A stretch of DNA of 64,000 nt. Origin: Brachionus koreanus (Eukaryota > Rotifera > Eurotatoria > Ploima > Brachionidae). Location: positions 3,551,916-3,615,915 of the forward strand of contig PJRA01000005.1 in the NCBI GenBank assembly GCA_016987375.1, written 5' to 3'. Under the pieces are notes generated by a model. That model had not been told where the DNA came from and did no database searches. It was given only the letters and a program-made list of their open reading frames with translations. The number at the start of each line of letters is the position of its first letter. The stretch's first letter is position 1. Positions 1 to 13,683 of the stretch are shown here, in pieces. Both the position numbers and the translations under genes were made by a program.

Positions 1-240
1 GGTTAACCAAAAAATGTTAAGCCAAAAACTGGTTAACCTAAATTGGTTAACCAGCTAACCAAGCTTAACCAACATCACTATAATTCATCAAATTAAAAAA
101 AAAAGCCTAGTAAAAATTGTTTTTTTATTGAATAAATAAGAAAAACTATATAAGCTAATTTTTTTAATGTTTTCAAGAAATTATAAGTAAAATATCAGAA
201 AGCAAATTTATTACAAGCTTAAAAAAGACTTTTTACTAAA
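1..240. other. AT-rich flank with GGTTAACC palindromes
   Basis: No gene is seen. The first 70 bases contain three copies of the self-complementary octamer GGTTAACC plus diverged GCTAACC/CTTAACC variants, which gives a short irregular repeat. The rest is simple AT-rich sequence downstream of the minus-strand esterase gene. Confidence 0.4.
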
Positions 241-2786
241 TTATAAATTTAGCTCAATGTATTTAACAACATTATCTAGCAAAAAATGTGGCAATTTTAA
301 ACCAAGTGCCGGATCCAGCATTGTTGCAATTCCGTGAAAACCTTCTTCATTAAAATCTAAATTTACCAGTACACCAGCTGAACGAAGTCTTTCAGCAAAT
401 ATTAACTGCTCATCTTTCAAGCCATCCATTTCAAAAACAAGCATGTAAGTTGGCGGCATGTTTCGAAGTATTTCAAGATCAGCCAAACCAGGCGAAAGCT
501 CAATATCAGCTAGTTTTGCTAACCGACTTGCAAAATTTCTATTTCTTAATAATGGATCATTAATTAAATTGGTTTGATTCGAAAATAGCATGTTATTATA
601 GTTTTTGTAATATGATCTGGCTAGTTTGTATTCTTTTGGAATCAAATTTATGTCCAAATATGACTGATACTTGTCTCTAAGACTTTGATCTCTGATCAAT
701 AAAGTGTGTCTATTATTAAGCAAAAACTCTTGCATTTCAATTGAAACTTGTGAGAACCCTAAATACCATAGAATAATCTTAGCTGAATTCAAAGTAGGAA
801 ACAAAGCTTTATAGCGTAGATGTGAAGGAAATCTCAAGTTTAACATTTGAATCCATGGATATATTAGAACTTGTAATCTGGGCTTTATTTGTCTTCGAAT
901 GAACAATTGTTGGCTTAAAGCAAGAGCCAAATGTCCACCAGATGAGTCACCAGCAATTATCATTCTTCTTGTGTCTAGCTTTAATACTAATGAGTTATCT
1001 ATTGCATATTCTAGAACGGCAAATGAGTCCTCTAAAGGAATCGGAAATGCGAATTCTGGTGATAAACGATAGCTAAAATTATCATACATTTTTTAAAGCA
1101 GAAAAAATTTATTTTTTAATTTTACTTTACTGATATGACAATTATGTTGGTTCGTCTTGCAATTTCAAACAAATAAGTATCAAATCCGTCTAAACAAAAA
1201 ATAGCTCAGTTATTTTAAGATCAAATGCATTCAATAACTTTTAAGTTTAGTTTATTAAATAAATATAAATGGCACAGTTAGTCACACACACCGTTTTTTA
1301 ACAGTACTGTGTCTGTGAATAACTTTATTAGTATTTTTTTTATTTTTAAGGAATTAAAAAAAAAAAGCCTTAAAGTCGGGTCTATTTTGATGTTATTTAG
1401 TGTTGTTTTACATCTTCTCATGTGTATTTTGATTCCTATTTTTGCTTCGAACATCTTCAATCACAAATTGTAATATTAATTAAGATATTAGCTAAAAATT
1501 TTTAAAAAAGATAAAATATTTTTTTTTGTTTATTCCAAATTTAAATTTTTAAAATATAACTTTAAATAAATTTATTTTGAAATTTTAACATTGATTTTTA
1601 AAATTGATAATTTTCAAAAAAAGAGTAGAAAACTTGTCTTATTCAAATATTCCTAAATCTATAAATTTTTTTGTGTTTTTTTTTTTAGAGGAAATAATCC
1701 TTTTTTTAAAGTAAAAAAAATTAATTTGAAACTTTTAAAGTTCTGGTCATTCTCTATTCGAATAAATCACTAAAAGCATGTTTTGATGACCATAAAATAT
1801 CAAGAATTAAAAAATAGTGCAGTAAATTGAGTGACCAAAAAAAAAAATTTTTAAATTTTGCTGTCAAATGAATTCACTTAAGGTTTTGAGAATTAACTGT
1901 ATAAATTTTTTAGGTTTTAATAAAATTATATTTTTAAGTTATTCCAATCATTAAAGATACAAAAATCAATTTTTTTTAAAACTGAGTTTTAAAAGTTTTA
2001 CATTTTTTTGTCATGATGAGAATTTTTAAATACAATCAAGTATCCTGATAACAAAAAATTGGTGAAAAAAAAAATTTTTTAGATGTACTTTAATAAGGAT
2101 GGATCAAATGAGATTTATAGATTTTCTTAATTAAAACATATTATTTTTTAAATATTATTTTTAATATGATCGTTTTTTTTATAATTATTAAAATAATTAG
2201 AAATGAAACGATCTTATTTTTCTAAAAAGAAAAAAAAAATTCATAATTACCTTTAAAAAATTAAAAACATTGACTAAAATTTTTAAGAGAAAAACAGTAA
2301 TTTAAAAGTATAAGTACCTATGTGTCCGAGCGAGTATCCACCTCCATGTGTAAAAACCATAAATGGCATTGAACTCTTTACCTTAATTGGTGAGTATACT
2401 CTAACAGGAACTCTATTAAACACTGTATCATAAATCTTTGTTTTAAGTATTAGTTTTTTTTTATTTAAATTTGAATAACTTGCCGTATATTGATCATCAA
2501 TAAGAATTGTTTTTTTTGTTACGACTTCAATAAATCGTCTCACAATGTAATATTCATGCTCAAATCCAAAAAAATCAGTGTAATAAGCCTTTGAAAATAA
2601 AGATTTAGCTTTAGATTTTATTTTTGTTTGATTATTTACTAAATTTCCTATAAATTTATTAGTCAAATAAATAGATTTATAGAGCAGTGGACTCTCAAAA
2701 GTTTCGGGTACATAGACTGTAGAAAGCTCGTTTCCAATGTAAATTGATGCCAAAGTAACAAGTCCAACAAAAAATTTGCCAAACAT
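241..2786 (-). CDS. Arylacetamide deacetylase-like membrane esterase (alpha/beta hydrolase, HSL family)
   Basis: Likely an ER-membrane serine esterase of the AADAC/NCEH1 group, which hydrolyses lipid or arylacetamide esters. I join three minus-strand exons: 2318-2786, 1126-1189 and 241-1072. The 64-bp middle exon is bounded by GTTTAG and GTAAAA and restores the core strand ending ISVNYRLSPE. The model is 454 aa, close to the usual 400-440. An N-terminal hydrophobic segment (residues 5-18) looks like a signal anchor. The oxyanion-hole HGGG is at 147-150 and the nucleophile motif GDSSGG puts Ser near 221. The acid Asp is near 394 (EMDGLKDE) and His near 424 (GFHG), so the catalytic triad is complete. 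Intron 1 is 1128 bp and intron 2 only 53 bp. Family assignment is firm; the substrate is not known. Human-type subfamily orthology cannot be decided by eye. Confidence 0.88.
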
Positions 2787-5396
2787 CTCAAATGAAAATA
2801 AATCAAAATTAATTTTGAATTAATCTTTTATTTATTAAATGAATTATTCTAATTATCTTTGCGTTTATATACCTATATGGCAATAACATTTTTCTTTTCT
2901 TTTATTTAGCAGAAAAATTTGATATTTAGAAAACTAATTGCCATTTAAGGCAGTTAAATTTCAGTTTAAAACACTGTCTCTGTTAATTTAAGTTTGATTC
3001 TTGAGTGATCTTTGCCATTGTAAGAAGAAATCAGATCTATTTACTTTAATTTAATGTTTACATAGTATTAAATGATTCAAATATGGTTTGAGCAAGTTTA
3101 TAAATTAATTTAAAAAGACGCATTTTAATTTTTTAGGATTTTTGGTCGAAATTGTTAGAGTCTGCTTAAGCCTAAATAAATATCAATCGACTTATTTATT
3201 TTCAAACAAATCTAAATTTTCTAAAAGCTAAATATATTCTTATTAAAATAAGAAAATTAAATAAATTTAACGACCAGAATATTTTTTAATCTAATTTTTT
3301 TTTTTAAATTCATATAATTTTTGATTACAATAAATAAAAAAATTCCCTAATTAATATTTTTTATTTTTCTTTTTTGAAAATGTAGTTTATTTCTTTAGGG
3401 AAATTTTGACTTAACTTATTTCTACAGCAATTTAACGCTTATTAAATTGGCCAGAAATATCTTTTTTCCTATTAAAAAAAAATATTTTAAGGCCGCTTTC
3501 CTAAAATATCTAAAAATATATTTATGCATTGTATTGCTTTAGCAATTACAGATCATCAAAGAATTCACTTCCTATTTTCATAAAATAAATGATATAAATG
3601 GATAGATTGAATAATGAACAAGACTATTTATTTTACTTCAAGAATTACAATTTTCTTCAAATATTTAAACTTTTTAAATTTCAATTAATCTAATTCAGGT
3701 TTTAAAAGAACTTGTATCATTGACGGAATTCAGGTCGAAAGTCTTGTGCTTCGGATTTTGGCAAAATAAGAAGCTAGTAATAATTCAAGTAGAATATAAA
3801 ATGAAACAATTGAAGTAGTTGAAGAAAAATTTACATCAGTTTAACAGTTGAATAATTTAAATAGTTGATTCTACCTCAAAAAGATTAATTAATGATAATT
3901 TCTACCTCTATGGCATTAATTTAGTTAAAAAAAATAAAGATGTATTGATTTAATAAAAAGATTTAAAGTCTAGATTTAATAGATTAATCTAGAGGATTTA
4001 AAAGTTCTTTATAAATAAGAAACTGAAGACTCAAATAATGAATTTTATTTTTATTTATTTATCAAGGAATGGGAGCTTCGCTCCTTCCTAATTTCTGTTA
4101 AAACTGTTTTTTTTAAGAAACTTAGAATCTAGTTTTAATAATCATATTGTCTAATTTTTTATTAAAATGTTTATTAACTTTCCATATGCCTCCATCCGTT
4201 TTTTTAAACGATTTGATCAAAAGATAACCAGATTAATTGATTATATTATTAAATTTAAATGTTATTTAGAAAAATTGTATTTTAAATTACCATAATTCAA
4301 CAAAATCGATTGCCAACATTTATTTATATAGGTTTTAATTTTTAAAACTTTTTTAGAGTATATAGCAAGATAAAAAAATATAAATCATATGAAATTTTTC
4401 ATCAAAAATATCTACAATATCTATTTTTTTATTTTGAACTTTTTTATCAACCCTTTTTTAATCATATTTTTTATAAATTGATATCCAGTGTCTTGGCGTC
4501 CATTTTGAACCTTTAAGAGAAATTCTAATCAAAAAAGACAGTTGAAAGATTCTAATGTTTTATTTAGTTATATAACTTTTTTAAATGTTGTAAAAGATTT
4601 AATTTAAATCTTTCAGTATTTAATTTTTCTAGTTAGTCAAAACTATTATTCTATTTTTAAAGAAATTAACTTTTTATAAAATTTAAATATATGAAGTGTT
4701 AATCAGTCTTTTAGACAAAGCCACTAGCCTGTTGACTAGCCTTGAATTTGCTAGATTAAATTTTAGAATTTAAAAATTTTTAAATTTTAGTGGTATGGGT
4801 CAGGGTATGGAATTTTTGTATATTTGAATGAATCTTAATATTTTTCTAATTAACAAATTTGATATGTAAAAAAAAAATAGTTATTTGAACCATGTTTTCT
4901 GTGAGCTAAAATTCTTAATATTCACGAGAGACATGATTTGGGAGATTCTTATTTGCAAGAATGAGTTAATAATATTATCAAAAAATTTTTTGGTAAAATT
5001 CCCATTGGGAAAAACTGATTAACGTAAAAGAAACTTAGCAAACATCTTTTTGTGGGCGATTTTGGCAACCATTTACTAGGCATAAATAGTTAACAGAAAT
5101 AAAAGAATATCAAGAATATTTTTACATCAAGAAATTCAAGATATATAAAATTCACTTAAAGTAAAAAAAAAAATTTTCTGCTTCTAGTTTGATCAAGATA
5201 TTGCTGCTTGATCACGTAGTTTCATCTTAGCTTTAATTTTTTAAAGCTTAATAGCTCTTGGAAAATTAAGATAAATAAAAGCATAAAATAAAAAGTTAAT
5301 TGTCACAATTAACAATTAAATTAAAACTTTAAAATCTGATTTCAATTTAAAAAAATTTTATAAAAAAAAAGCAAATTCTATTTCATTATTCTAAAT
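2787..5396. other. Intergenic, no gene seen
   Basis: This is 2.6 kb of AT-rich sequence between the divergently transcribed esterase and methyltransferase genes; both promoters presumably lie here, but I see no defined elements. A small GC-containing hairpin sits near 4065-4092 (GGAGC, loop TTC, GCTCC, with further pairing AGGA/TCCT). Confidence 0.5.
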
Positions 5397-6173
5397 ATGA
5401 AATATACTAAAAAGCTAAAAATTATTTTAAAAAATTTATTCATATCAGTTTTGTTTCTGTTTTTTATTAGAATCATATATAGACAACTAGTACATAGAAA
5501 ATCGAATGACTCAGATAGTTTAAAATTGATAAAGAGTTTATCAATGAGCATGATGCAATTGGCAAAAAAATATGGTCAGCTATCATGCAATATAAGTGAT
5601 CAGGTATCCTTAAACGGTGGATGGTGCTCTCGACTAAGTGGCAAAAATAGTTCAGAGCATATTACTGATGTAAAAATAGCCAGAGAATTAAGTTTTTATC
5701 TAAAAAATAAAAGAGTAGCAAGTTTTGGAGATGGACCAGGGTTGTATAAGGAAATATTTGAACTATTAAATGATGTACAGAGCTATGATGCTTTTGATGG
5801 TGCACCTTTTTGCGAAGAGACAACAGACAATGCTGTCAAGTTTTTGGATCTTACCATACCTGTATATCATTTAGACCAGTTTGATTGGATTATCAGCATA
5901 GAAGTTGCCGAGCACATCCCAAAAGAATACGAGGAAATTTATATAGATAATTTGGTTAGACACGCTCGTGAGGGAATAATACTAAGTTGGGCTAGTCCTG
6001 GACAAGGAGGCCTTTCGCATTTAAATGAGAAAAATTTTGAAGAAGTTAAATTTCTGTTATCCTCAAAAGGTTTTCTACATTTGCAACAAGATTCAGAAAC
6101 TATAAGAGACAAGTCTTTTTTACCATGGATTCAAAAAAATCTAAATATTTTTAAGCGAATTTCTAAAATTTGA
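5397..6173 (+). CDS. Membrane-anchored class I SAM-dependent methyltransferase
   Basis: A single-exon 258-aa protein. A basic N-terminus is followed by a hydrophobic segment (about residues 12-27), which suggests a type II membrane anchor with the catalytic domain after it. Class I methyltransferase signs are a glycine-rich SAM loop ASFGDGPGLY (108-117), an acidic end of strand 2 (YDAFDG, 130-135), and strand 4 FDWIISIEVAEHIP (162-175). A later strand IILSWASPGQGG (194-205) is followed by a conserved-looking SHL. The sequence SLNGGWCS (71-78) precedes the fold. I cannot name the substrate. The start ATG is the first in frame and directly precedes the hydrophobic segment. The gene ends only 124 bp upstream of the RBMX2 start on the same strand. 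Confidence 0.75.
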   Translation: MKYTKKLKIILKNLFISVLFLFFIRIIYRQLVHRKSNDSDSLKLIKSLSMSMMQLAKKYGQLSCNISDQVSLNGGWCSRLSGKNSSEHITDVKIARELSFYLKNKRVASFGDGPGLYKEIFELLNDVQSYDAFDGAPFCEETTDNAVKFLDLTIPVYHLDQFDWIISIEVAEHIPKEYEEIYIDNLVRHAREGIILSWASPGQGGLSHLNEKNFEEVKFLLSSKGFLHLQQDSETIRDKSFLPWIQKNLNIFKRISKI

Positions 6174-6297
6174 TTAAATTTTCAATAACAAAAAAATGTT
6201 AAGTTTTTAATGAAATTTTAATTATTAATAATTTTTATTATTCATTTTTTTTTATAATTTAAATAAAAAAAAAGTTTATTTCAATTTTAAAATCAAA

Positions 6298-7140
6298 ATG
6301 AATCCCCTAACGTAAAAATAATATTTGTGTTTAAAATTTTTTTAATTAAATCAAATACTTTAAGACAGACAAAAAATTTGCAAAAATTAATTGAAAATGA
6401 ACTAAAATTGGGGGCTGTGGGAACCACTAAATCGTGGCATAATCAGTATAGAGATAGTGCTTGGGTTTTTTTCGGAGGAATGCCGTTTGAACTAACTGAA
6501 GGAGATATAATTTGTGTTTTTTCACAGTATTTTTTAAATCATTAATAAAGATGTTTTCTCTACTAAAATTAAACAGATATGGAGAAGTAGTGAACATAAA
6601 TTTGATCCGCGATCGCAAAACTGGCAAATCGAAAGGTTTTGGCTTTGTGTGCTATGAAAATCAAAAAAGTACTGATCTAGCAGTTGATAATTTTAATGGC
6701 ACAAAAGTTGGTTTCTTTTTACAAAAATAGATATACTCTTATTTACTTAAGTTTTTCAGATATTGGGTCGAATAATAAAAGTGGATCATGCAGGAAACTA
6801 TAGACCCCCTAAAGAATATGAAGATGCTGACGAGATTACAAAATTTCTAAGAGAGTCTGGTTGTCAAGGTGAATTTCATCAGAATGAAGAGAAAAAAGAG
6901 AAAAGCATATTGAAAGAAATTAAGTCAGAAGAGGATAAAAATGAAAAACGAAAATATGATGATTGGGAACGAAAAAGATCAAGATCAAAATCTAGAGAAA
7001 GAGAAAAACGAAAAGAACGAGAAAGTGAAAGAGATCGAAGTCGGGAACGTCATAAAAAAATAAGTCGCAGTAGAGGAAGAGATAGAAGTCGAAGTAGGGA
7101 CAGACATAGAAGAGATTATCACAAAAAAGATAGATATTAA
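6298..7140 (+). CDS. RBMX2: RBMX2 / Ist3-like spliceosomal RRM protein
   Basis: Orthologue of human RBMX2 and yeast Ist3/Snu17, a subunit of the RES complex that joins the activated spliceosome. Four exons fit by phase: 6298-6311 (14 coding bases), 6365-6526, 6577-6706 and 6760-7140. Together they give 228 aa beginning MNPLTQTKNL, matching the conserved family start. The RRM follows, with RNP2-like WVFFGGMPFELTEGD near residues 37-51 and RNP1 KSKGFGFVCY near 76-85. Next comes the family signature VDHAGNYRPPKE, and then an acidic/basic tail that ends in an RS-rich stretch (SRSKSRE, RSRERH, RSRSRDRHRR). Introns are 50-53 bp. The short first exon would be missed by simple ORF finding. Expected location is nuclear. 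Confidence 0.95.
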
Positions 7141-8318
7141 TTTATGTAAATAAATCATTTTTTTGTTACTAACTTTATTAATAATTTTTTTTTTGAACAA
7201 TTAAAAAAAAATAAAAATAAACAAATTTTTTTTAATCGATGTAAAAAACAATACAATAGAGTCACGCTATTAAATGAAGAATTAAAAAAATCTTCTAAAT
7301 TTTTTAGAACTAAACTCCCAGAACATTTAAAGTGTTGCTTTTAAGACTTTTTTACAATAATGACGTTTAAAGCATAAAATTTTATGAAAAGTTTTGGCAA
7401 TAGATAAAAATATGAAATCAACTAGATATGATATGACTTGTATTAACTAATAGAAAAAACGACAAAACACTATGTAAAAATATTTTTTTACTAGATAGAG
7501 AAATTATTTGATAGACAAGAAAATGACAAAAACTTTATAGAATATGAGTACCACGTATGGGTTGAGTTGTGTCTACACCAGCAGTAATTCTTAATTCAAC
7601 ATGGTTTATTTCTTCTTCTTCTTCGATTTCATAAATGATTTCTGTTTTATTGTATATTTGTATATTTGTTTGCTTATTTACCGGTATATCTAGATAGTCT
7701 CATCGCTATAAGCACTGACAGCTTCACCCGGTTGTTTCCAAGCCGTTTGTCGTATCTTTTGGTCACCGAGTTGTCTTTTCTGGCCAATTGTTATTAATTT
7801 GACATTTGCGGAATTCGAAGAAAGCGGTGCGCTCAGCTATTCTGATATCCGAATTTGTCACAACTATTCCAATCAGGCTTTTTACTTTTTAGAAGATAAA
7901 AATGCTTTACAATATTTCGTATTTAATTATTCTTCGACGTTTGTCTCTAATTGTGAAAAGTAGTATCGTTTACCACATATCCTTGTTGAAATGACTGGAT
8001 CACGCTTAGACACTTATAACCTATTTCACTGTTTGAAATGCTAAATCAGGAAAAGATTTTTAATCTTTCAAATCAAGATGATGAATTGGATTTCTCTCAT
8101 TTGACCAGTTGTTTATGAAACCATTCTCGACTAAACTCAAAAATTTCTGATTATATCAAGTTAATTAATAAAATTGTCTAGCATTTTTTAATTTTTTTAT
8201 TTAGTACATTAAATACATTTTATTTAGTAAGTTCATCTTTTTGTTATGTGAAAAATTTTCATTTTATTAAAATTTTAAAAAATTAAATCAAATTTTATTA
8301 ATATCACTTGATAAATTT
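7141..8318. other. Intergenic with unidentified possible coding debris
   Basis: No intact gene. Around 7790-8160 the plus strand has higher GC and short open stretches (for example FAEFEESGALSYSDIRICHN) broken by stops. This is probably decayed transposon sequence leading into the LINE relic that follows, but I cannot identify it. Confidence 0.35.
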
Positions 8319-9135
8319 TTGCTAAAAAAACTAAAAAATCAATTAGAAAAGCACATATTACCAAATATGAGCAAATTTTTGGCTAAGTGGATCGAACAAT
8401 TCATTCGAATTTGGAAATTCAAAGTTTCCTCGAATAACACTTCTTCGAAAGAATTCCCCAAAACAAACGGAGTACTCCAGCTGCTTAGCACCAACTCTTT
8501 TTTCACTTTTTTTTGTACCTGAAACGATCCCTAAGAATGTTAAATTTGCCCTTTTTGCAGACGATTTTTGCATTTGGTTCACAAACAAATCACTAAAAAT
8601 GATTGAAGTTACCTTAAACCATGCAATAGAATACTTTAAAAAATATTGTAATGAACGGGGTCTAAGATCTTCGACTATGCTTTTATTCCACTGGGTTGTT
8701 CGACGCAGAAAATATCATCACATCTTCAAAAATTCATTAAAGAAATTTTAGACACATCAAATTCTTTTCAATCAAATCAAAAATCACTGACATGCACAAC
8801 CAGCTCAATTTGGACTCAATAGAAGCACGCTCAAATGTTCTGATCAATAAATTTTTGATAAAAAAGTCAAACTGTAATATAGCTACATCTTTGTTCATTG
8901 GATTTGTTAACTAGCTAAACCATAAGCGTTTTAGTTAACATGGAATGGAGCATATATAAATAGCTGCTTCTAAACGTCTAACGAAGAGATCGGATAGACG
9001 GGTCCAAGGGTACTAATGAAAACATTACACAAACCATCAACAATTAAGATCAGAGCTGGATGAATTTAACTTAACAGATAATACTTTAATGAACAATAAG
9101 TTCACTTCGCTCTACTTAGATTTCAAAACAATAGT
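8319..9135 (+). pseudogene. Decayed non-LTR (LINE) retrotransposon ORF2: reverse transcriptase to C-terminus
   Basis: Fragments of a Jockey/CR1-like reverse transcriptase in several frames. At 8380-8480 the order resembles the segment before the GVPQGS motif (FKVSSNNTSSKEFPKTNG). At 8535-8670 there is an open stretch with the polymerase box KFALFADDFCIWF. At 8960-9090 the C-terminal region ASKRLTKRSDR is followed by LRSELDEFNLTDN. Stops and frameshifts separate these pieces. The ASKRLTKRSDR part is shared with the LINE copy at 54.7-56.8 kb, so both belong to one family. Further broken reading continues to about 9430 but is too degraded to place. Confidence 0.72.
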
Positions 9136-9435
9136 TTCTCCCTAAAGACTTACTAACTAAAATCTATAAACTTATTTTATTCGGCAAAATTTTCACAAAA
9201 CTCATTTTATCTACTAGCGCTTATCTAAAAAGAAAGAATTAGTTCCATTCTGAGCAGCCTGTGGTTCTCAAATTTATTTATAAAAAAACAGGTTTACCAC
9301 GAAACCTCAATTGAAGAAAAAGAATTTTCTTCAGGCCTTTATCAGGAATTGGTAAGACCCAATCTAATTAATAAAGATTTAAAAAATACTTTAAATGATT
9401 CTTTGAAATTTGAAATCTATGCTATTAAATAAAAA

Positions 9436-12400
9436 ATAATTTTAATTTTTTTCTTTTTTTTAAAAAAATTAAATTAAAATTTTTAATATAAAAACAGTCG
9501 GATTATTTATTTTTCTCGACTAGTTTTTAACTAGTGTTGGGAACCGTGCAAGCGGTCTAAATTTTTTTTTACAGCAAGAAAGACCATCTAGGCCAATGTT
9601 TTAGAAGCTAATTTGGTGATCAGGCCGGCGGCCAAAATTTTGGACCAAAATTTCTCAATTGAATTGAATGTTTTTTAGGAATCGACAAATTAGCTGACAA
9701 TGTCTCAAATTATTCAATTAAACAAGTTTTTTTTGCGAATCTCGAATTAAAGAAATGAAACTTTTTTTTAAAAGAAGTTAATTAGCTCAAATCTAGAAAT
9801 TAGCCTAAAATTTGGTAAACTTATAAAAAATTCTTTGTCTCAGACTAAAAAAATTTAAAGCTCTTTGAGAAATTTTGGTCAAAACCGGCCAAATTCGCAG
9901 TCCAAAATTTTGCCAAATTGTAAAAATTTTTAATCAGTTCTATCTTATATTGAAATTTAAATAATTTTTTTTAACCTCTAATTTAGGATCGTTTTCAAAC
10001 TTTTATTAAAATGTAATTTTTTTTTAATTATCAGATTAAACTATAAACAAAAATTTTTTACTCAAGTTCTTAAAATTTAATTGTAGTCCTAGTTAGAAAA
10101 TATAACCGTTTTTACATATTTTATTTTCTATAAAAAAAATTAAATAATTTTAACTCTTAACTTAAGATTTTCCCTCTATGTTCGTTGTTCGATCGAATCA
10201 ACCTTTGAAATTAAAAATAAACATATTTAGGATACATTAGTTAGTATTTATCTAAACAAAAATATATAAAATTGTTTATTACGAGTATTTCTTTTGATGA
10301 ATATCCTAATAACTGGGTGTATTCACTCCAATCGATGCTTTAAAATTGTTCTAGATTAAAAGGCCAGTTATTAATCTCCTAAATATTTGGTTTAAATATT
10401 TTAGCCAAAGGCTAAATCTATGCTTTTCGTTTATAACTATTTTAAATTATAAATAAAATCTTAACCATTTTTGGATCATTAATTTTCATCAACTTAATAT
10501 TCACAAAAAATAAAAACCCTTATTATATTAATGATATTTTTAAGACTCAGAGAGAATTTTTTATAATTTTTTTTTAATTAAAAAAGATTAATGCAGATTT
10601 TTAAATACTTTCAATAATATATTTGATTTTTTGGTTGACCGAAATAATCTATTTATTTTAACATGATTGCTTTTAAACTAACCCATGCTTGCATCCCAGT
10701 AATCATAGTAGAAAAGTATAATTTGATTTGAATTGTTGTAATCTAATCATTAGTTAGAAAAAAATCAAAGTTTGCATGTCGGCATTCAAATTACTCTGCG
10801 AAATATTAATGAGTCAAGAAATGACTTTTTATTGTTATTTTAATTAAAGAGTAAATTCACTAGACTTATAAGACCACATGAGAAAATTTATAAGATGTAA
10901 TAAAAACTTTTTATTAAAAGAAATTTATTTTTTTTATTTTGTTTTTTGATAGAAATTTTGAATTAGTTAGGTATTTCCTAATTTTTTAATTTTCTAATGT
11001 AAAAAAGCTTCATACACAATTATAATTCATAATATTTTTTTCATACTTTACTTTAAAAACAAGTAATTCGAATTTTTTTGTTTAAACTCTTTAAAACAAT
11101 GAAAAAGTTCAACTAGTTTTACGATTTAAAAAATTTTAAGAAAATTTTTCTTAAAACCGAAGAAAAAACAGTTATAAAATATAAAATATTATCAACAGAT
11201 AGATTAAAAAAAACTGATTTATTTGGACAACACACTCTCTAAAGTAACTCGAATTCCAACGGTTTTTTAGCAGAAGGGTCACTTTCTAAAATTGTTTTCA
11301 TTCATTTTTTTATTTATTCTAAATTTTTTTAAAAAGAATTATTTGAAAAAAAAATAAAAAAAATAGACAATTTCAAATTTTTTTAATATATCTATTGATT
11401 ATAGATTTAGAGATTTAATTTTGCAATTTTTCAATGAAGTGTCGTTTCAAAATTAGATGTTTGTATATTTAAAATGAAAAATGATAATGATGCTGAAAAT
11501 TTTATAATAGATTAATGGGTCTTTAATTTCACTTTGCTTATTTTGTGTCTATGTATTTATCTATAATTTTATTGTGTGAGTAAATGCAAACAAAAGTTTT
11601 TTATTTTGTTATTATTTTTACATTTTCGATACTTTTCTAATAAATTTATGGTAATTGTAATTAAAATATGATTTAAAATAATAATTATTGGTAATATAAC
11701 TAGATAAGTGGTAAAAAACTGAATGTTTTGTTGAAAATCTAATTCATGGTTGTTTTATTAACAGATCCGTTTTGAAAATTTTTAATAAATTTTAACTTAA
11801 TTATTTTTGATAGAAATAAAATTTTATAAAATTGCTCATAAAAAAACTAAGCATCTTGTTTTTAATTCTTAAAAAATTTTAATTAATTTTCAGGAAAAAT
11901 TTTTGATTTGTGCACAAAACCAAATCTGAAATTAATAATTAAATGGGCTTTCTAGTGTTAAATTAGTCGTATAATTTACTTTTTTTGTATAATTTAATCG
12001 CTCTTTTAATATTTGAGCTAAACTAAATGAACGCAATAAAAAATAAAGAAAGGCTATACTGTGTATTTATTTAATTAACTAAGATCTACATAAATTTATT
12101 TGAGCCAATTTTTAATTTATGTAGGGCCTAAACTCTTTGAAAAAGAGTCAATTTGGAGTACACTTATTTGCAAGAGTATACGGGAATTAATAGGAATTAC
12201 CTTTTGCTTTCCGTTGAAATTTTTTTAATCAAAAATTTAATCAAATTCTTTTTTATCAAAAAAGAAAATTTCAAAACTTAAGATTTACTTTTTAATAGAT
12301 ATAATTTTATGAATATCAATTAAGTTCAAATTTGTGACCCTAGAAAAACCCTGATATAATTTAGCAAGTGCAAAGAAAGTTTCATTCAAATAGACTAACT

Positions 12401-13640
12401 AATTATTTTAGCGTCTGAATTATTAAATTTTTAAAGGAATATATTTATTTTTAGTTTAAGGCATAGAATTATTAGAATAACATAGTTTTAATATGGAATT
12501 TTATACCTTACAATTTTAAAATTAAATCGAGTTTATTTTTTAAGTTTTTTTTTTTATTTTGTATTAGTTAAGTAATTTTGAAATAATTAACTAAAATTTT
12601 GTTAAATTGGATTTGAAAGCAGGATATTTAGTAAATTATCATCAAAGATTTAGGAAAAAAAATAGATAATTGGAGTCCCAAGCTACAAAAAATTTATTTT
12701 ATTAAGTCGTTTAAACAATTTTAATGTAATTACTGGAATTTAATAAAAATTTAAAAACTCAAAATAAAGTAAACTTAGAAAATTTTTCAAAAATAATTAA
12801 TTTTTTTCAATTTCTTTAACTCTAACACTTGAGAAGTCTTTTCAAAAAAAATTAATTTATATATTTATACCTATGTTCAGTATTTTTAAATACTGTGATT
12901 TTATTTTAAAAAATTAAGTATTTTTTGTATTTATAACTGTCCTTATGTATTAATTTTAAATATGTATGACAATTTTTACAGATGACTGATTCAATTTCGG
13001 AATTTTTACTAATTTTCAAACATAAGTATATTAGTTTTAATATACAATTTCTAAACAAATTAAAACGATTTCAAACAATCATTGTTTCACCAACTGGGAA
13101 AAATAAATTAATTTAATAATAATAAAAACAATAACACAGTTTTAGCAAGCTTTTTTACATTGTATGAAATAAAATTTGAAACACTTTGTTTCATTCATAA
13201 AACATGGTTTTATATCATTGATGTAAAAATTTTGCTTCTGTCTATTTGTTTGTATGGAATTTTAGAGCGGCGATATTTCAATTGGGAATCTTGTTACGAA
13301 AACTTAAAGTTCAATAATTTTATTATTTTAACATTTTTTAATTTGATATGCTTTCTTTTAAACATATTCTGGGTTTGATATACAGAAGAGAGGTAAATTT
13401 TCGTCAAAAAATTGACTTAAATAAAATGACGAAAAAATTTGATTTATTTAGAAAAATTATGTGACTAAATATTTAGAACTCTTATTATTTATATATTTTT
13501 TATTTAGGTATTTGTTAGATCTTTTTATTTGTATTTACTAGTGACCCTACATATCATTATAAACGATAGCTTAGTAATTCGGAATTATGCATGTTAGTTT
13601 TAATTAATCATTAAAGATTTTTTATTCTAAGTTTATAGTA
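9436..13640. other. Long AT-rich intergenic stretch
   Basis: About 4.2 kb with no recognisable gene, RNA or intact element. A TAGTGTTGGGAACCG sequence near 9533 resembles a hAT-type terminus but has no visible partner. Open frames such as the one at 13160-13378 are hydrophobic low-complexity translations of AT-rich DNA and are not supported. Confidence 0.4.
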
Positions 13641-13683
13641 GTGTTGGGAATCTTCAGTGACGGTCACTGAACCTCCATAACTT

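Noticed and set aside
1278..1460. 60-aa minus-strand frame between the esterase exons
   Set aside because: It lies in intron 1 of the esterase, has no motif and is low-complexity.
6985..7200. Minus-strand frame opposite the RBMX2 C-terminus
   Set aside because: Shadow of the RS-rich tail; the Ser/Phe-rich translation is the antisense of Arg/Lys/Glu codons.
13160..13378. 72-aa hydrophobic plus-strand frame
   Set aside because: Composition is what AT-rich DNA gives by chance; no splice partners or motif.
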